Source: Pedobacter frigiditerrae
GTDB lineage: Bacteria > Bacteroidota > Bacteroidia > Sphingobacteriales > Sphingobacteriaceae
Assembly (NCBI RefSeq): GCF_004331645.1
Contig: NZ_SJSK01000003.1
Coordinates: 124,301 to 188,300, forward strand
DNA: 64,000 bases
Direction of reading: 5' to 3'
Positions 15,847 to 25,876 of this stretch are shown piece by piece (position 1 is the first letter of the stretch; each line of letters starts with the position of its first letter). Both the position numbers and the translations under genes were made by a program. Under the pieces are notes generated by a model that did no database searches, had not been told where the DNA came from, and saw nothing but the letters and a program-made list of their open reading frames with translations.

Positions 15847-17541
15847 TTAATTTACGTCCCAGAATATTTTAGAAGTATATAAACTGATGCCAGGCTTTGC
15901 ATTGCCTGCATTTAGGTTATACTCTTCCTGTGGATACAAGAATCTTGTGATTATTTTATCTGGACTGGTTGCCACTGATTGTTTTGATGCAAAAGTATCA
16001 GTTGATGAATTTGGGCCATTGGTGATAACTGCAGGAAAACCTGTACGTTTGTACTCATTGAATGCCTCATCGTTCATGATATTTGCCAATGCAATATACT
16101 TTTGTGTGCTGATGGCCTCTATTTTCTGTGCGGCGGTGAGTGCCAAGGCATAGTTGACCAAGTACGGTTTAGCGGCCCCTGCATTATTCGTTATATAGTT
16201 ATCTACATCTGTGGCAATGGTTGTACAGGTTGGGCATGAGGCACTTGGGGCCACCTTGGCTGGGTTAAGCACCCCGTTCTGATTCCTGTAAAGATAATCA
16301 AATGATGCAGTGATGCCTGCCTTGAAGGCAGCAGCGCCAAGATCACCAGCTGGGATATAATTTCTGACCTGGGCTTCCGCTAACAGAAAGTTAAGTTCAG
16401 AAAGTAAAAACATTGGTTGGCCCTGGGCTGGCCCCTTTGCGATTCCATAGGCATTGCCTGCGGCCGCATCTGCCCAGGTTGCTGCAGAATACCATGCATT
16501 GTAAGGTGGAGCAACGGCAGCTACAGAACCAGATGTTTCATCTCCCAGTTGATTTGAATTGGTATTTGGGAAACTCCTGAAGCTAACGCTACCACGTACC
16601 GGGTCTGCCAGTTTAACCCCATTATAGAAAGAGAGGATCCATTTGGTAGGTACGTTTTGAGTGATTGTTGCCAAGTCAGATATGCTGGCGCCCATGTTGT
16701 TCCATTGCGGACTTTGCCTGCCAGCTTCCTTGGTGTAGCCTGGATTGCACAGTGCATCTTCCTGGATGTAGCCAACAGATGCAGTAGTGGCAAATAATGG
16801 GGTTGCGTAAGCGTTAAGTGAAGGAACGCCAGCCATTTTAACCAGCATGCGCAACCTTAGGGAATTTGCGAAGCGCTTCCATTTGTCCATGCCTGAAAAA
16901 CTGGTTGCAAAAGTGCCACTGCCCTTATACAATGGATCGATAGGGCTGGCTACAGCTTTAATGCCTGCACTAATTGGTGCAACTTGCCCTGCGCTGATTG
17001 CATTAATGGATTCGGTAAGTTCCTTGATTAAATCTTTATAGATATCTTCAGCCTTATCATATTTTGGTGCTAATGAACCAACACCCTTTAATGCATCGCT
17101 ATAGGGCACATCGTTGTACTGGTCAACCAGACGTGCAAATGCGTAAGCCTTCATGATTCTGGCGATAGAAGTAGTAAATACCAGTTGGGGATCTCCGGCA
17201 TTTGTGGCAATCACATATTGATAATCGTTTGCATTATCATAGGTATTGGTCCACATGGCAGTGAAACTATTGGTAGTGTATGCCCAGGTATAAGTGGCAC
17301 CATAACCGCCAACACCTGCAACACCTGCGAAAAAGCCTCCAGGAACGTTCATGCTCTGGTTAAAACCACTTGTATGTGCCGCCGTGGCAACGATGGCCTG
17401 TGGTAAGACTAGGTCTGCATTTGAATCTGTTGCATTGTTTGGATTGACATTTACGTCCAGGAACTTCTCGCAGGACGCGAGGAACATCACAACGGCACAA
17501 ATTATTAATCGAGTTAATATCTTTTTCATTTTCATCTTCAA
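15847..17541 (-). CDS. SusD/RagB-like nutrient-binding lipoprotein (SusD-like_2 type)
   Basis: 564 residues. A lipobox ends in LASC (Cys24). The N-terminal EKFLDVNVNPNNAT and the TPR-like helices (RIMKAYAFARLVDQYNDVPYSDAL) are standard for SusD-like_2 proteins, as is the C-terminal RFLYPQEEYNLN...YTSKIFWDVN. It caps the SusC barrel and captures ligand at the cell surface. It starts directly where the SusC frame stops, confirming co-transcription. There is no hydrolase in this operon, so the ligand may be a peptide or oligomer rather than a polysaccharide; this is open. Confidence 0.94.
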   Translation of the reverse strand: MKMKMKKILTRLIICAVVMFLASCEKFLDVNVNPNNATDSNADLVLPQAIVATAAHTSGFNQSMNVPGGFFAGVAGVGGYGATYTWAYTTNSFTAMWTNTYDNANDYQYVIATNAGDPQLVFTTSIARIMKAYAFARLVDQYNDVPYSDALKGVGSLAPKYDKAEDIYKDLIKELTESINAISAGQVAPISAGIKAVASPIDPLYKGSGTFATSFSGMDKWKRFANSLRLRMLVKMAGVPSLNAYATPLFATTASVGYIQEDALCNPGYTKEAGRQSPQWNNMGASISDLATITQNVPTKWILSFYNGVKLADPVRGSVSFRSFPNTNSNQLGDETSGSVAAVAPPYNAWYSAATWADAAAGNAYGIAKGPAQGQPMFLLSELNFLLAEAQVRNYIPAGDLGAAAFKAGITASFDYLYRNQNGVLNPAKVAPSASCPTCTTIATDVDNYITNNAGAAKPYLVNYALALTAAQKIEAISTQKYIALANIMNDEAFNEYKRTGFPAVITNGPNSSTDTFASKQSVATSPDKIITRFLYPQEEYNLNAGNAKPGISLYTSKIFWDVN

Positions 17542-20500
17542 TTATAAAGTTAATGTAAGAGTAGCGCCATAGAATCTAGCTGGTGGGGTTTGGTTGATAT
17601 TGGTAATACCAAGCCCATTGCTATCTGCACCAGCGGCACTATATTCTGGATCTGTGTAAATATTCGTCTTCGGAGTCCAGATGAATAAATTTCTGCCCTG
17701 AACACTAATGACTGCACCTTTAATATATTTGATATTTCCCAATACAGATTTTGGGAGCTCATAGCTCAAAGAAAGTTCACGTAATTTCCAGAATGCTGCA
17801 GAATGCAAATAATTGGATACGACTGCTGTTTGGGAAGGACCGTTAGTCCAGAAATCCACACCACCAGTCCTAGTGGTAATATTTGTGTTCACCACATAGG
17901 TATTGGTAACTGGATCTAAATATGAAGAATTTGGTACCACAAAGCGCTCACGGTTAAAATAGGTATTTCTAATACCAGCTCCAGAGAAATCAAATGCAAC
18001 CGAACCTGCATTGTACATCACAAAGCTACCTCTGTATTCGAATAGACCAGCCAACCTAAACCCTTTGTAAGCAACTGTGGCATCTAGGCCCAAGCGGTGT
18101 TTTGCATCAGTATTGCCAAGGTCAGAGTTTGTGGTTGTAACTGAAGGGAATCCTGTTATCCTGTCTACAATAATTCTTCCCTTGTCATCTTTTTGATAAG
18201 TTGTTCCCTTGATGAAAGGAAAATTCTTTCCCGGTACTGCACTGATAATCGCATTGCCACTTGTTACAATGTTCAACTGGGGTAAATCATCGCTAATTGA
18301 TACAACTTTATTATCATTAAATGTATAATTTCCACCAACGGTAACTTCCAGACCCGTTGACTTATTTTGAACGGCAACTAGCCTAAGGGAAGTTTCCCAA
18401 CCTTTACCAGTTACCTCGCCGGTATTGGTCAAGAATGAGGTGAAACCAGTGGCACTTGGTACACCTACTGGTACGGTCTGATTTGTAGTTTTTGAACTAT
18501 AGTAAGTTACGGCCCCTGTTAATCTTGAATTGAACAACTCAAAATCAATACCACCTTCTATCTGGTCGGTCAATTCTGGTTCCAGGGAAGCGGCGATGAT
18601 TCTATTGCCTAGGCCAAAACCTGGGGCGCCTGCAAATGGAAAGCCAAATTGTTGGCCAAATGTGGGCACCAGCGAATAAGCGCCAATATTTACGTTACCT
18701 ACTCTTGAGATGCCACCCCTTAACTTTAATGAGTTGATGGATTTAATTTTCTTGATGAATGGTATGGCATCAGAAGCGATAAAGGAAATGTCAGCTGCTG
18801 GATAGAAGAAAGACCTGTTTTCCTTGGCCAGTACCGAACGCCAATCATTTCTACCAGAGGCATGCAGGTAAAGGTAATTTTTAAAACCTAGGCGCAGGTC
18901 ACCATAGACACCTTGTTGACGTTCTGTAGAGTTGTTTTCACCGGCCCCAGGATTCAACAGGCTGTTTCCGATGTTGAATAGACCTCCCTGGATGAGGTTG
19001 GTGGCACTTACGTTCACTGTTTTTGCTGTATTGCTCCTTGAGCTTGCCCCTAAGATGGCATTCAGTGAGAAATCATTGGACAACCTCCCGATGTACTGTG
19101 CCTGAAATTCGGGACTGATCTGGGTGGTGTAACCAGCCCCATCGTTTACCGCACCCAATACATCAGCTACGTTAGCACCGCTGATCCCTTTCCTGTATGC
19201 TGAATAGGTAAATTTATTGGTGTATGACTTGCTGGAAAAGTTACGCGTGTTGATGCTTGTCCTGAACAAAAGGGATAGGGACTTGATCGGATTCCATTTG
19301 ATTGAGGCGAGACCAGTCAGGTAATCATTTCTGGTCAAGCCGCGGTTATTCGCTAAACTAAAATAAGGATTTGCAAAGTATTCATTATAATAGCCATTTG
19401 GATTTGCAAACCTGTCATTTTTCCAGTCACTGTAACGGGTCAAGGGAATTTGGCCAGGGGACATCAGCACATTTGTAAATGCAGCACCACTAGCAGTACT
19501 GGTGTCAAACCTGTTTTGCACATAGTTGGTGTTGAATTGGAAGACAACATTATTGCCCAGATCTCTTTTACCATTTACCCTGATCGTAAAACGATTGTAT
19601 TTATCACCTGGAACAGTACTCTCTTGATTGAAATACTGGCTTGAAACATAATAGGAACCTTTATCATCACCAGATGAAAGGCTGAAGTCTGTTTGATTCG
19701 CTATTCCAGTTTCCCAAAAATTCTGTTTGCCCTCAGATTCATTCCAGCTATAGGGAACACTTTGGATGGAACCATCAGAGAGCGGTTTACCAATAATTCT
19801 GAGGGAGCCGTCGAACCTTGGGCCATATTGCTGGTTTTCGTACTCAGTATAGGTAGGTACATCATCTGGCCCAGTACCTGACCCAAATTCTTCCTGCAGT
19901 ATGGGCAAGAAACTGACTTGCTCCAAAGTGGTAGTATTGCTTAGGTTAATTGCGGTCACTCCGCGTTTTCCTGTTTTGGTTGTAATGATCAACGCTCCAT
20001 TGGAAGCATCAGATCCATATAAAGAGGCAGCACCGGCACCATTCAATACCTGGATATCCTCAATGTCTTCTGGATTTAGGTTACCCAATACAGAATTTGG
20101 CACGATTACGTTATCCAAAACGACCAATGCCTGGTTGTTTCCCAACAGGGAACGGTTTCCCCGCAACACTAACCTTATGGTAGGGTTGACACCCGAACTT
20201 ACGGCGTTTACCTGTAACCCTGCAACCTTACCCGTTAAGGCACTTGCCACGTTAAAGGCCTTAGCCTGGGTTAGTTCTCTTGCCTTGATTGTTGTTGATT
20301 GATTACCTTGCTCACGACGCTTGATGTTGACACCGCCAGCAGTTACAACCACCTGATCTAGGGTTTTGGAATCCAAGACTAGGGATATATTAAGGGCCGC
20401 ACCAGATATTGCTATTTCTTGGGTAGTATATCCCAGGTAGGAAATCTGTAAGGTCTTCGCATTTGAAGGGACTTTCAGGGTAAACTCACCGTTCACCCCA

Positions 20501-20670
20501 GTTGTTGTGCCAAGCGAGCTGGCATCTTTCACTTTTATCGATGCACCAGGTATTGGCAACCCATCTTCACTGGCTTTTACGGTACCAATAACCGTACGCT
20601 CTTGTGCACTTGATTGAAGGGCTAAACCAGCAATCAAAAATAATATTATAATTGGTATTTTTATTTTCAT
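17542..20670 (-). CDS. SusC/RagA-family TonB-dependent transporter
   Basis: 1042 residues from the ATG at 20670, chosen because a signal peptide follows (KIPIIILFLIAGLALQSSAQ); the longer frame adds 24 residues with no signal character. Order: signal peptide, CarboxypepD_reg-like domain (~25-105, VIGTVKASEDGLPIPGASIKVKD), plug domain (QVVVTAGGVNIKRREQGNQ, LDNVIVPNSVLGNLNPEDI, LYGSDASNGALIITTK), then a 22-strand barrel ending FYGATLTLTL. No STN domain is seen, so no trans-envelope sigma/anti-sigma signalling is expected. It is the first gene of the susC-susD-DUF1735 operon. Confidence 0.95.
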   Translation of the reverse strand: MKIKIPIIILFLIAGLALQSSAQERTVIGTVKASEDGLPIPGASIKVKDASSLGTTTGVNGEFTLKVPSNAKTLQISYLGYTTQEIAISGAALNISLVLDSKTLDQVVVTAGGVNIKRREQGNQSTTIKARELTQAKAFNVASALTGKVAGLQVNAVSSGVNPTIRLVLRGNRSLLGNNQALVVLDNVIVPNSVLGNLNPEDIEDIQVLNGAGAASLYGSDASNGALIITTKTGKRGVTAINLSNTTTLEQVSFLPILQEEFGSGTGPDDVPTYTEYENQQYGPRFDGSLRIIGKPLSDGSIQSVPYSWNESEGKQNFWETGIANQTDFSLSSGDDKGSYYVSSQYFNQESTVPGDKYNRFTIRVNGKRDLGNNVVFQFNTNYVQNRFDTSTASGAAFTNVLMSPGQIPLTRYSDWKNDRFANPNGYYNEYFANPYFSLANNRGLTRNDYLTGLASIKWNPIKSLSLLFRTSINTRNFSSKSYTNKFTYSAYRKGISGANVADVLGAVNDGAGYTTQISPEFQAQYIGRLSNDFSLNAILGASSRSNTAKTVNVSATNLIQGGLFNIGNSLLNPGAGENNSTERQQGVYGDLRLGFKNYLYLHASGRNDWRSVLAKENRSFFYPAADISFIASDAIPFIKKIKSINSLKLRGGISRVGNVNIGAYSLVPTFGQQFGFPFAGAPGFGLGNRIIAASLEPELTDQIEGGIDFELFNSRLTGAVTYYSSKTTNQTVPVGVPSATGFTSFLTNTGEVTGKGWETSLRLVAVQNKSTGLEVTVGGNYTFNDNKVVSISDDLPQLNIVTSGNAIISAVPGKNFPFIKGTTYQKDDKGRIIVDRITGFPSVTTTNSDLGNTDAKHRLGLDATVAYKGFRLAGLFEYRGSFVMYNAGSVAFDFSGAGIRNTYFNRERFVVPNSSYLDPVTNTYVVNTNITTRTGGVDFWTNGPSQTAVVSNYLHSAAFWKLRELSLSYELPKSVLGNIKYIKGAVISVQGRNLFIWTPKTNIYTDPEYSAAGADSNGLGITNINQTPPARFYGATLTLTL

Positions 20671-20755
20671 ATAGTTGTGATTGAATAAATAAAATTGCTT
20701 GTTTCTTGAAAAATTAAATCTCTTGGGTGGAGCTCTTTCCATGTTGAATCTCAGT

Positions 20756-20893
20756 TTAGTGATCCATAAATCTAGGTGCTATGGCTTTTTGGAAATATGC
20801 GAAAATCACCTTTTTAACATGCTTCATCCTTTTCTGTAGATTTTGGTTCTTTTGAGATTTGATGCCACTGACGCTGCCAATCAACCAGTTCAT
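20756..20893 (-). CDS. possible 45-residue leader ORF upstream of susC
   Basis: ATG at 20893, stop at 20756-20758, 86 bases before the susC start and on the same strand. The protein starts MNWLIGSVSGIKSQ, is basic in the middle and contains KKVIFAYFQKA. The frame stays open a further ~20 codons upstream without a start, so it may be the tail of a decayed gene rather than a leader peptide. The KKVIFAYF part is dispersed repeat A. Confidence 0.3.
   Translation of the reverse strand: MNWLIGSVSGIKSQKNQNLQKRMKHVKKVIFAYFQKAIAPRFMDH
20793..20817 (-). repeat. dispersed repeat A, copy 2
   Basis: Inverted relative to copies 1 and 3; one mismatch in 25 against copy 1. It lies ~125 bases upstream of the susC start codon. 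Confidence 0.7.
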
Positions 20894-21392
20894 ATGCTGA
20901 AATTGTACTTCGGGTTTGTTTTGACTGTTAGCAAAACATCCAGGCTTATTTATAAAAGTGTGCTAAACGTGGGAGGGATTTTTGTTGCCTGGGATGTGTA
21001 GATATCGCAACTTGGGGAATCAGGAAAGCAACTTATTCTACAAGCATTGGGAAAGGGAGGGTAGAGGGGTATTGTTCACAAGAGATATCGATTTACAGAG
21101 ATAGTTTCAGCACTCATCTATGTCATTAAATATTTCACAAAAATTTATGTGGGATTGGAGATTGTTTTTTACAAAAAAAAACAAGATACCAGCTTTCATC
21201 TGACTTTTTCTTTTCGGATAAACGCCATTACCAGCCCCGGATTTATCGCTGAGCCCCAAGAGACAACAAAACAATTTTTTTTACAGCGAAAAATCCAGTT
21301 ACACTTTTAAGCCAAAAAATTATGAGACATACATTAGGGGCCGATAGTAAAACGGTTGGAAGTACTCCGTTTGTCATATTGCCTGGCCGATG
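20894..21392. other. intergenic region with dispersed repeat B
   Basis: About 500 bases between the leader ORF of susC and the serine hydrolase. It contains repeat B copy 1 (21194-21240) and a small stem (AAACGG with CCGTTT, around 21350-21370). No intact gene is seen. Confidence 0.4.
21194..21240 (-). repeat. dispersed repeat B, copy 1
   Basis: 47 bases; about 38 match 32482-32528. In both copies the minus strand reads AGNGV(Y/N)PKR followed by a nearby Met-Lys, so the repeat is probably a decayed coding segment. Confidence 0.6.
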
Positions 21393-22472
21393 TTAACTCC
21401 CGTAATTTTCTTTTAGTTTTCTCATCAATATTTTAACACCTTGTTGTGTGTCGGCATTAAAAGAGTTTGTGAAAATTATGTAAGCTTTACTCTTTATTCT
21501 GTCTATGTGAACAAGGGTATAATATGTTCCTGCCGTTCCGGAATGGGTTGAAAGGTCCTTATTGTTTTCATAAATGTTATACCAACCAATGGAATAGTTT
21601 TCAATTCCCTTATGAATGAATTTGTATGTGTCAGCATTCAAATAATTATTTTTACCTGATAACCCTTTTATATTTAACTGTATGAATTTAATGTAGTCTT
21701 TAAGCTTAATGTTTATATCACCCGAAGGCTCAGTATAATCCAGGTGATAATCAACTGTTGAAGGAATTGGAGTTAGTTTACCATTTTCAAAAGAATGACC
21801 CCAAGTATCTTTTTGCTTTTGATTTTCAGGCCAAGATAGTTTTACATTTAATTTTAAATCTTTGTTAAATACCAGTTCAACTAACTGCTCCCAACTTTTT
21901 TTTGTTACCTTTTCTAACATTAAAGTTGCCAAAGTATAGCCTGCATTAGAGTAACTAAAGGGATTCTTATTGTCAATTTTTACGGGTTCTAATGTCAACA
22001 CAAATTGTCCAAATTGGTTTCTCTTTACTTGATTTGTTCCTTTAAATTCAGGTGTTTTCGGGTCGTTATTTCCTTGAAATGGTTGTATTCCTGCTTTGTG
22101 CGTGAGTAGCTCTTGCAGAGTAATATTCAGATAATCCGATTTGCTATTTACTCTCCATTCAGGAAATAAGTCAAAGAATTTTGTTGTCCATTTTAATTTT
22201 TCTTTTTCTACATATTTCGCAATGATAAATGCAGTCATTGCTTTGGTATTAGAGCCAATATGAAATCTGTCATTAAGTGTTGCTGTATCAGAAAGTCCAA
22301 TAGAGTGTTTTCCCAAAGCTGAAATTTCAAATATTGTTTTACTATCAATAACTGCATAACTAATTTCAGGAATATTATATACTTTACTTATTGAGTCGGA
22401 AAATTGAATAGTCTTTTGTCCAAAACATAGTGTCGTAAAAGTTAAAAATAAAATTGTCAATAATTTTCTCAT
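21393..22472 (-). CDS. exported serine hydrolase, beta-lactamase class C / DD-peptidase family
   Basis: 359 residues with a signal peptide (LLTILFLTFTTLCFGQ). Penicillin-recognising motifs: SxxK as SNTK (Ser74-Lys77, in GSNTKAMTAF), YxN as YSN in FSYSNAGY, and HSG in THSGTAGTYY in place of KTG. TLQELLTHKAGI is a typical family strand. It may hydrolyse an ester, amide or D-amino-acid peptide; resistance to beta-lactams cannot be assumed. The gene is A/T rich and has no operon partner. Its downstream side has a weak stem but no clear attC-like site. Confidence 0.9.
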   Translation of the reverse strand: MRKLLTILFLTFTTLCFGQKTIQFSDSISKVYNIPEISYAVIDSKTIFEISALGKHSIGLSDTATLNDRFHIGSNTKAMTAFIIAKYVEKEKLKWTTKFFDLFPEWRVNSKSDYLNITLQELLTHKAGIQPFQGNNDPKTPEFKGTNQVKRNQFGQFVLTLEPVKIDNKNPFSYSNAGYTLATLMLEKVTKKSWEQLVELVFNKDLKLNVKLSWPENQKQKDTWGHSFENGKLTPIPSTVDYHLDYTEPSGDINIKLKDYIKFIQLNIKGLSGKNNYLNADTYKFIHKGIENYSIGWYNIYENNKDLSTHSGTAGTYYTLVHIDRIKSKAYIIFTNSFNADTQQGVKILMRKLKENYGS

Positions 22473-22759
22473 TATCTAATGCAAAAGATTTTATTCCGAA
22501 AGGACCTTAGTTCGTTATCCATTTTTGCTAATGTTATTTGTCGAAGATTTATTCATTTGCTATTTTCTTGAACTATATACTAAGCCCAACTTTATTTTAT
22601 ATCGACACACTCTGCCACCAACTTCTTGCTGTATTTTTAAACCTGAATCCTTTTTCATTTTAAAATATACAAGGTAACGGTGAGTTCATTCACGTAGGAT
22701 GTTTGTATTGATGTTTACAGCAGTTATTGTAAGGTGTCACTTTTTTGGGCATATATTAT

Positions 22760-23272
22760 TTAGTTAAATTTAAATGCTATCCCAATTCTAGCATTCGTGC
22801 TACCAATAGATCCAAGCTCTGTAAATAGTCCAATTTTCTTGCTTAAAAAGTACTTGCCTCCAATATAGGCGCCTAGAAATAAACCGCTTCCATAACTGTC
22901 TCCCAGATTTTGGTCGGTATCTTTCCAAGAAAAATTTCGATACCCTAGTGTGGGGCCACCATATAAATCAATCTTATTGTTGTTTATTTTTAACAATTCA
23001 TTAGCGTGATAAGAGGCTCTTACACCAAAGTAAATGGCGGTAAATTTAAAGGATTGGTAATCATTAGAGAGATAGTCTGCGTTTACTCCAATACTGATGT
23101 TATTCGTTATTCCCTTCTCGAAAGAGGCTCCAATTGGTATTCCTCCGTCATAAAAGGAATTTACTCCTATACCTATATTTAACAATCTGTCTTGTTTAGA
23201 GAAGGCGCCGTTTTGTGCGAATAATGAGGTTGTGGTTACGAATAATAGGATAATGGTGATTCTTGTTTTCAT
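22760..23272 (-). CDS. small outer-membrane beta-barrel protein
   Basis: 170 residues with a signal peptide (ITIILLFVTTTSLFAQ). Alternating strands follow (NISIGVNADYLSN, FKFTAIYFGVRASYH, KIDLYGGPTLGYRNF, FLGAYIGGKYFLSK) and the chain ends in a strand with C-terminal Phe-Asn (ARIGIAFKFN). This is an OmpA-barrel-like 8-stranded fold. The role is unknown. A 16-base palindrome (CTTAACTTAAGTTAAG) at 23383-23398 lies upstream and may be an operator. Confidence 0.8.
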   Translation of the reverse strand: MKTRITIILLFVTTTSLFAQNGAFSKQDRLLNIGIGVNSFYDGGIPIGASFEKGITNNISIGVNADYLSNDYQSFKFTAIYFGVRASYHANELLKINNNKIDLYGGPTLGYRNFSWKDTDQNLGDSYGSGLFLGAYIGGKYFLSKKIGLFTELGSIGSTNARIGIAFKFN

Positions 23273-24211
23273 TTTTCTTAAGGTTAAATTTTTATTTTGA
23301 TGATCTTGATTTAATATTGTACTTCGCGACTTTTTGATAATTTGGATCTTTTACAAAAATAGAAACAACACAACCCAAACCACTTAACTTAAGTTAAGAA
23401 GTGATATTTAAAACACAATTTTTTCATGCGTATCTCTAGGTGGTTTAATTTCTAATGATATTGAAACCGTTGATGTGATTTGGAGAGACAAAATGCTTTT
23501 TGATTTTCTTTTGGGTGCATCTCGGAGCAATAGCATAAAAAATAGATTGACATTCTCTTACTTTCGATAAACCACCAGGAACGGCTCTGCCTGTTTCACT
23601 CATTGGTCCATTTAGCAAGAAGTTTTTGGTGGCTTGATTTTGATTTTCCAATATGGTCGAGTCAAATGATTTAGTACTAAGTAATTAACTTTCTGACAGG
23701 TATCGATCGGAAATGGAACAACCTGTTTTGCAGCTTATAAACAAATCTCCTGAATAGTCTTTATGATATAAATTAAGCATCGTTTACTCATGTTGATTAG
23801 CAGCTAATTCAAAAATTGGCTCATTCGTAAACGAATCTTTCTTTGTTAATGTAAATATGAGCAGAGACGCCACTAGAAACGCTTTCTGTTTCCGACTTTG
23901 AAAAACTAAAACCTTTTTTCTCCAGATAATTCTATTAAGGTATAGAAGTATAATCCTATACTATATGTTTTTGCAACCTTAAGCAAAAACATATAGGGGA
24001 AAATTTATAATCCACTATACGGATAGTGGTGTATGGATTGGATGAATAAAAATGGTTTTTAATATTGCTTGAATGGTATTTCTTAACCAAAGTCAATTTG
24101 TTTTAATTTATTGATGGCTACTTTTGAAATGTCTTCTCCTGAATAGATCTTTAGACAGCTAGTGGTTTAGGTGCATGGAAAGTGCTAAGTTTTATTTCAA
24201 ATTCAATTGTT
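23273..24211. other. 939-base region without a convincing gene
   Basis: Contains the palindrome CTTAACTTAAGTTAAG (23383-23398) and two hairpins (separate entries). A minus-strand open frame ending at 23445 runs about 80 codons up to a stop, but its only early start is TTG. It reads partly protein-like (GPMSETGRAVPGGLSKVRE) and could be a remnant. The opposite strand is also open there for ~50 codons, so coding strand is undecided. Confidence 0.35.
23961..23996. repeat. perfect 14-bp inverted repeat (hairpin)
   Basis: CTATATGTTTTTGC (23961-23974) and its exact complement (23983-23996) flank the 8-base loop AACCTTAA. A second, smaller hairpin (CCACTAT-acgg-ATAGTGG, 24012-24029) follows 15 bases later. 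Together they could form a structured RNA leader or repeat. Confidence 0.6.
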
Positions 24212-24604
24212 ATGGTAAGAGTTTTTGTTGTGCTATTATTTTTTTGTTCATTAGCTGAAGCTAAAGCTGAACTGGTTACGAATTTTGCTAATGTTGAAAA
24301 TAAACTTCAGCATATTGCTGAAGTTACAGATACCATTAAGCGTTTGCCCCCAATGAGTTCCCAGGCTAAAATTAAATTTGTATATGCAGAACTGCTGTGC
24401 CAAAGACTTTATGGAGAGAATAAGTTTTCTTTAAACGGAGACAGCTTAGGGGAGGATTTAAAAAAATCGGTAGCACAAGTTAAGTATAGAGAATCGGCGT
24501 TAGATTTGTTAGGAGCAGAAGGTTGGGAACTTTCGGTAGCGGTTACAAGGGAAGTAAATGCTGGTTTTGAGATTTTTTATTACCTCAAGAAAAGAATTGA
24601 TTAA
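24212..24604 (+). CDS. exported DUF4177-like small protein
   Basis: 130 residues. I start at ATG 24212, which begins a signal peptide (VRVFVVLLFFCSLAEAKA); an upstream in-frame GTG at 24182 would place ten extra residues before it. The C-terminus (ALDLLGAEGWELSVAV, then FYYLKKRID) has the 'LN.LG..GWELV....yyfLKR' pattern of DUF4177, a short fold of unknown function. No operon partner is visible. Confidence 0.65.
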   Translation: MVRVFVVLLFFCSLAEAKAELVTNFANVENKLQHIAEVTDTIKRLPPMSSQAKIKFVYAELLCQRLYGENKFSLNGDSLGEDLKKSVAQVKYRESALDLLGAEGWELSVAVTREVNAGFEIFYYLKKRID

Positions 24605-24808
24605 CCTTATCTTTGGCTGTTTGCCTCATTTGGATTTTTAAGAAAATTAAGGTTAAAGCGAAGTTGTTTACTTAAAATTAAATTAAGTTTAAAAAATTAT
24701 ACTTTCAGTAGAAAAAATCATCGCTCAGAAAATGTGTAGTTTTATCATTGAAAATTATTAGACTTTATAAAATTGATTTATCGTATTTAATTTTAAGTAG
24801 CTATACAC

Positions 24809-25618
24809 ATGAATATCATTTTTTATCCACCTCCAAAACATTTAGAAAAGTATATACGATACTTTTGGAGCTGTGATGTGAAAGAGCATGGATTGTACAA
24901 AAACATTTTCTTTGAGAATTATGCAGATAGATTTCCCCGTTTAGTATTTCAGGTAGAAGATAAAGCAAAGTTGAAATTGGATGAACACAGCTTTGCGCCT
25001 CAGGCTTATTTATGTGGTATCGATACAGTTCCCTCTACAATGAGTATTCAATCTGAGTTTTCACACTTTGGTATTAGCTTTAACCCATTTGCACTAACAG
25101 ATATTTTCCGCATTGAAGGTATGTCGTTAGTAGATTCGATTATTGATCTGAACGATCTGGAGCTTAGGCATATAGTTTCAAAATTGAGGGATGCAAAATC
25201 ACACTTAGATAGAGTAGAAATTATGTGCAGGTTTATTGAACTGCAAAGTGGACAAAAAAGATTGGTCCATCAAAATGTCATAGAAATTGTATTGCACAAC
25301 CAATTGGCAGAACATGAAGATTTATTCAGGTTGCAAAAGAAATACAAGACTACAGAGCGCACCTTGGAAAGACTCTTTAAAAAATCAATGGGTATCTCTC
25401 CAAAAACATTTCAACGATTGGTTAGGTTCGAAAGAACTTTAAATCTTCTCAAAAGCCCATTAAATGGAAATTCTGGCTATGTAGCTTCCTTCTTACAATA
25501 TACAGACCAATCCCATTTTATTAAGGATTTTAAGACGTTTACCAATATTACTCCTTCCCAGTTTCAAAAAAATAGTTTTCACACCTCTGAGAGCTCGGCA
25601 TTTATATCAAAGATTTAG
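24809..25618 (+). CDS. AraC-family transcriptional regulator with DUF6597-like N-terminus
   Basis: 269 residues. The N-terminal ~90 residues (PPPKHLEKYIRYFWSCDV) match the DUF6597-type domain common before AraC helices in this phylum. The C-terminal AraC HTH pair runs ~165-255: FRLQKKYKTTERTLERLFKK, then GISPKTFQRLVRFERTL, then SHFIKDFKTFTNITPSQFQK. The gene stands alone. Targets and inducer are unknown. Confidence 0.9.
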   Translation: MNIIFYPPPKHLEKYIRYFWSCDVKEHGLYKNIFFENYADRFPRLVFQVEDKAKLKLDEHSFAPQAYLCGIDTVPSTMSIQSEFSHFGISFNPFALTDIFRIEGMSLVDSIIDLNDLELRHIVSKLRDAKSHLDRVEIMCRFIELQSGQKRLVHQNVIEIVLHNQLAEHEDLFRLQKKYKTTERTLERLFKKSMGISPKTFQRLVRFERTLNLLKSPLNGNSGYVASFLQYTDQSHFIKDFKTFTNITPSQFQKNSFHTSESSAFISKI

Positions 25619-25876
25619 CAACTGTTATTCTATATTGTCAGACTTATGTTTTTTTTTGACATTTTATAGAAGTGTCGGTTTTCTACTATTTCCCAAATTT
25701 CACTATCCCTAACTTTGTTTAAGTCTTTTTTGTGAGTTAAAGGATTGTACAATTTATATGCTCATATAAGGGTATTCCTAAGATTTTATTTTGCTGGCTA
25801 AGCAGAGAACAAATTTAGACTGGGTAAGCAAACTTACTACCTGTATGGATATTTAAGTTAAAAAAATAGGTTAACG

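Noticed and set aside
20671..20742. Longer start for the minus-strand SusC
   Set aside because: The 24 extra residues precede an otherwise perfect signal peptide that starts at 20670.
21340..22500. Second integron-like cassette around the serine hydrolase at 21393
   Set aside because: No GTTRRRY cores or paired L boxes were found at its borders; only a weak stem lies downstream.
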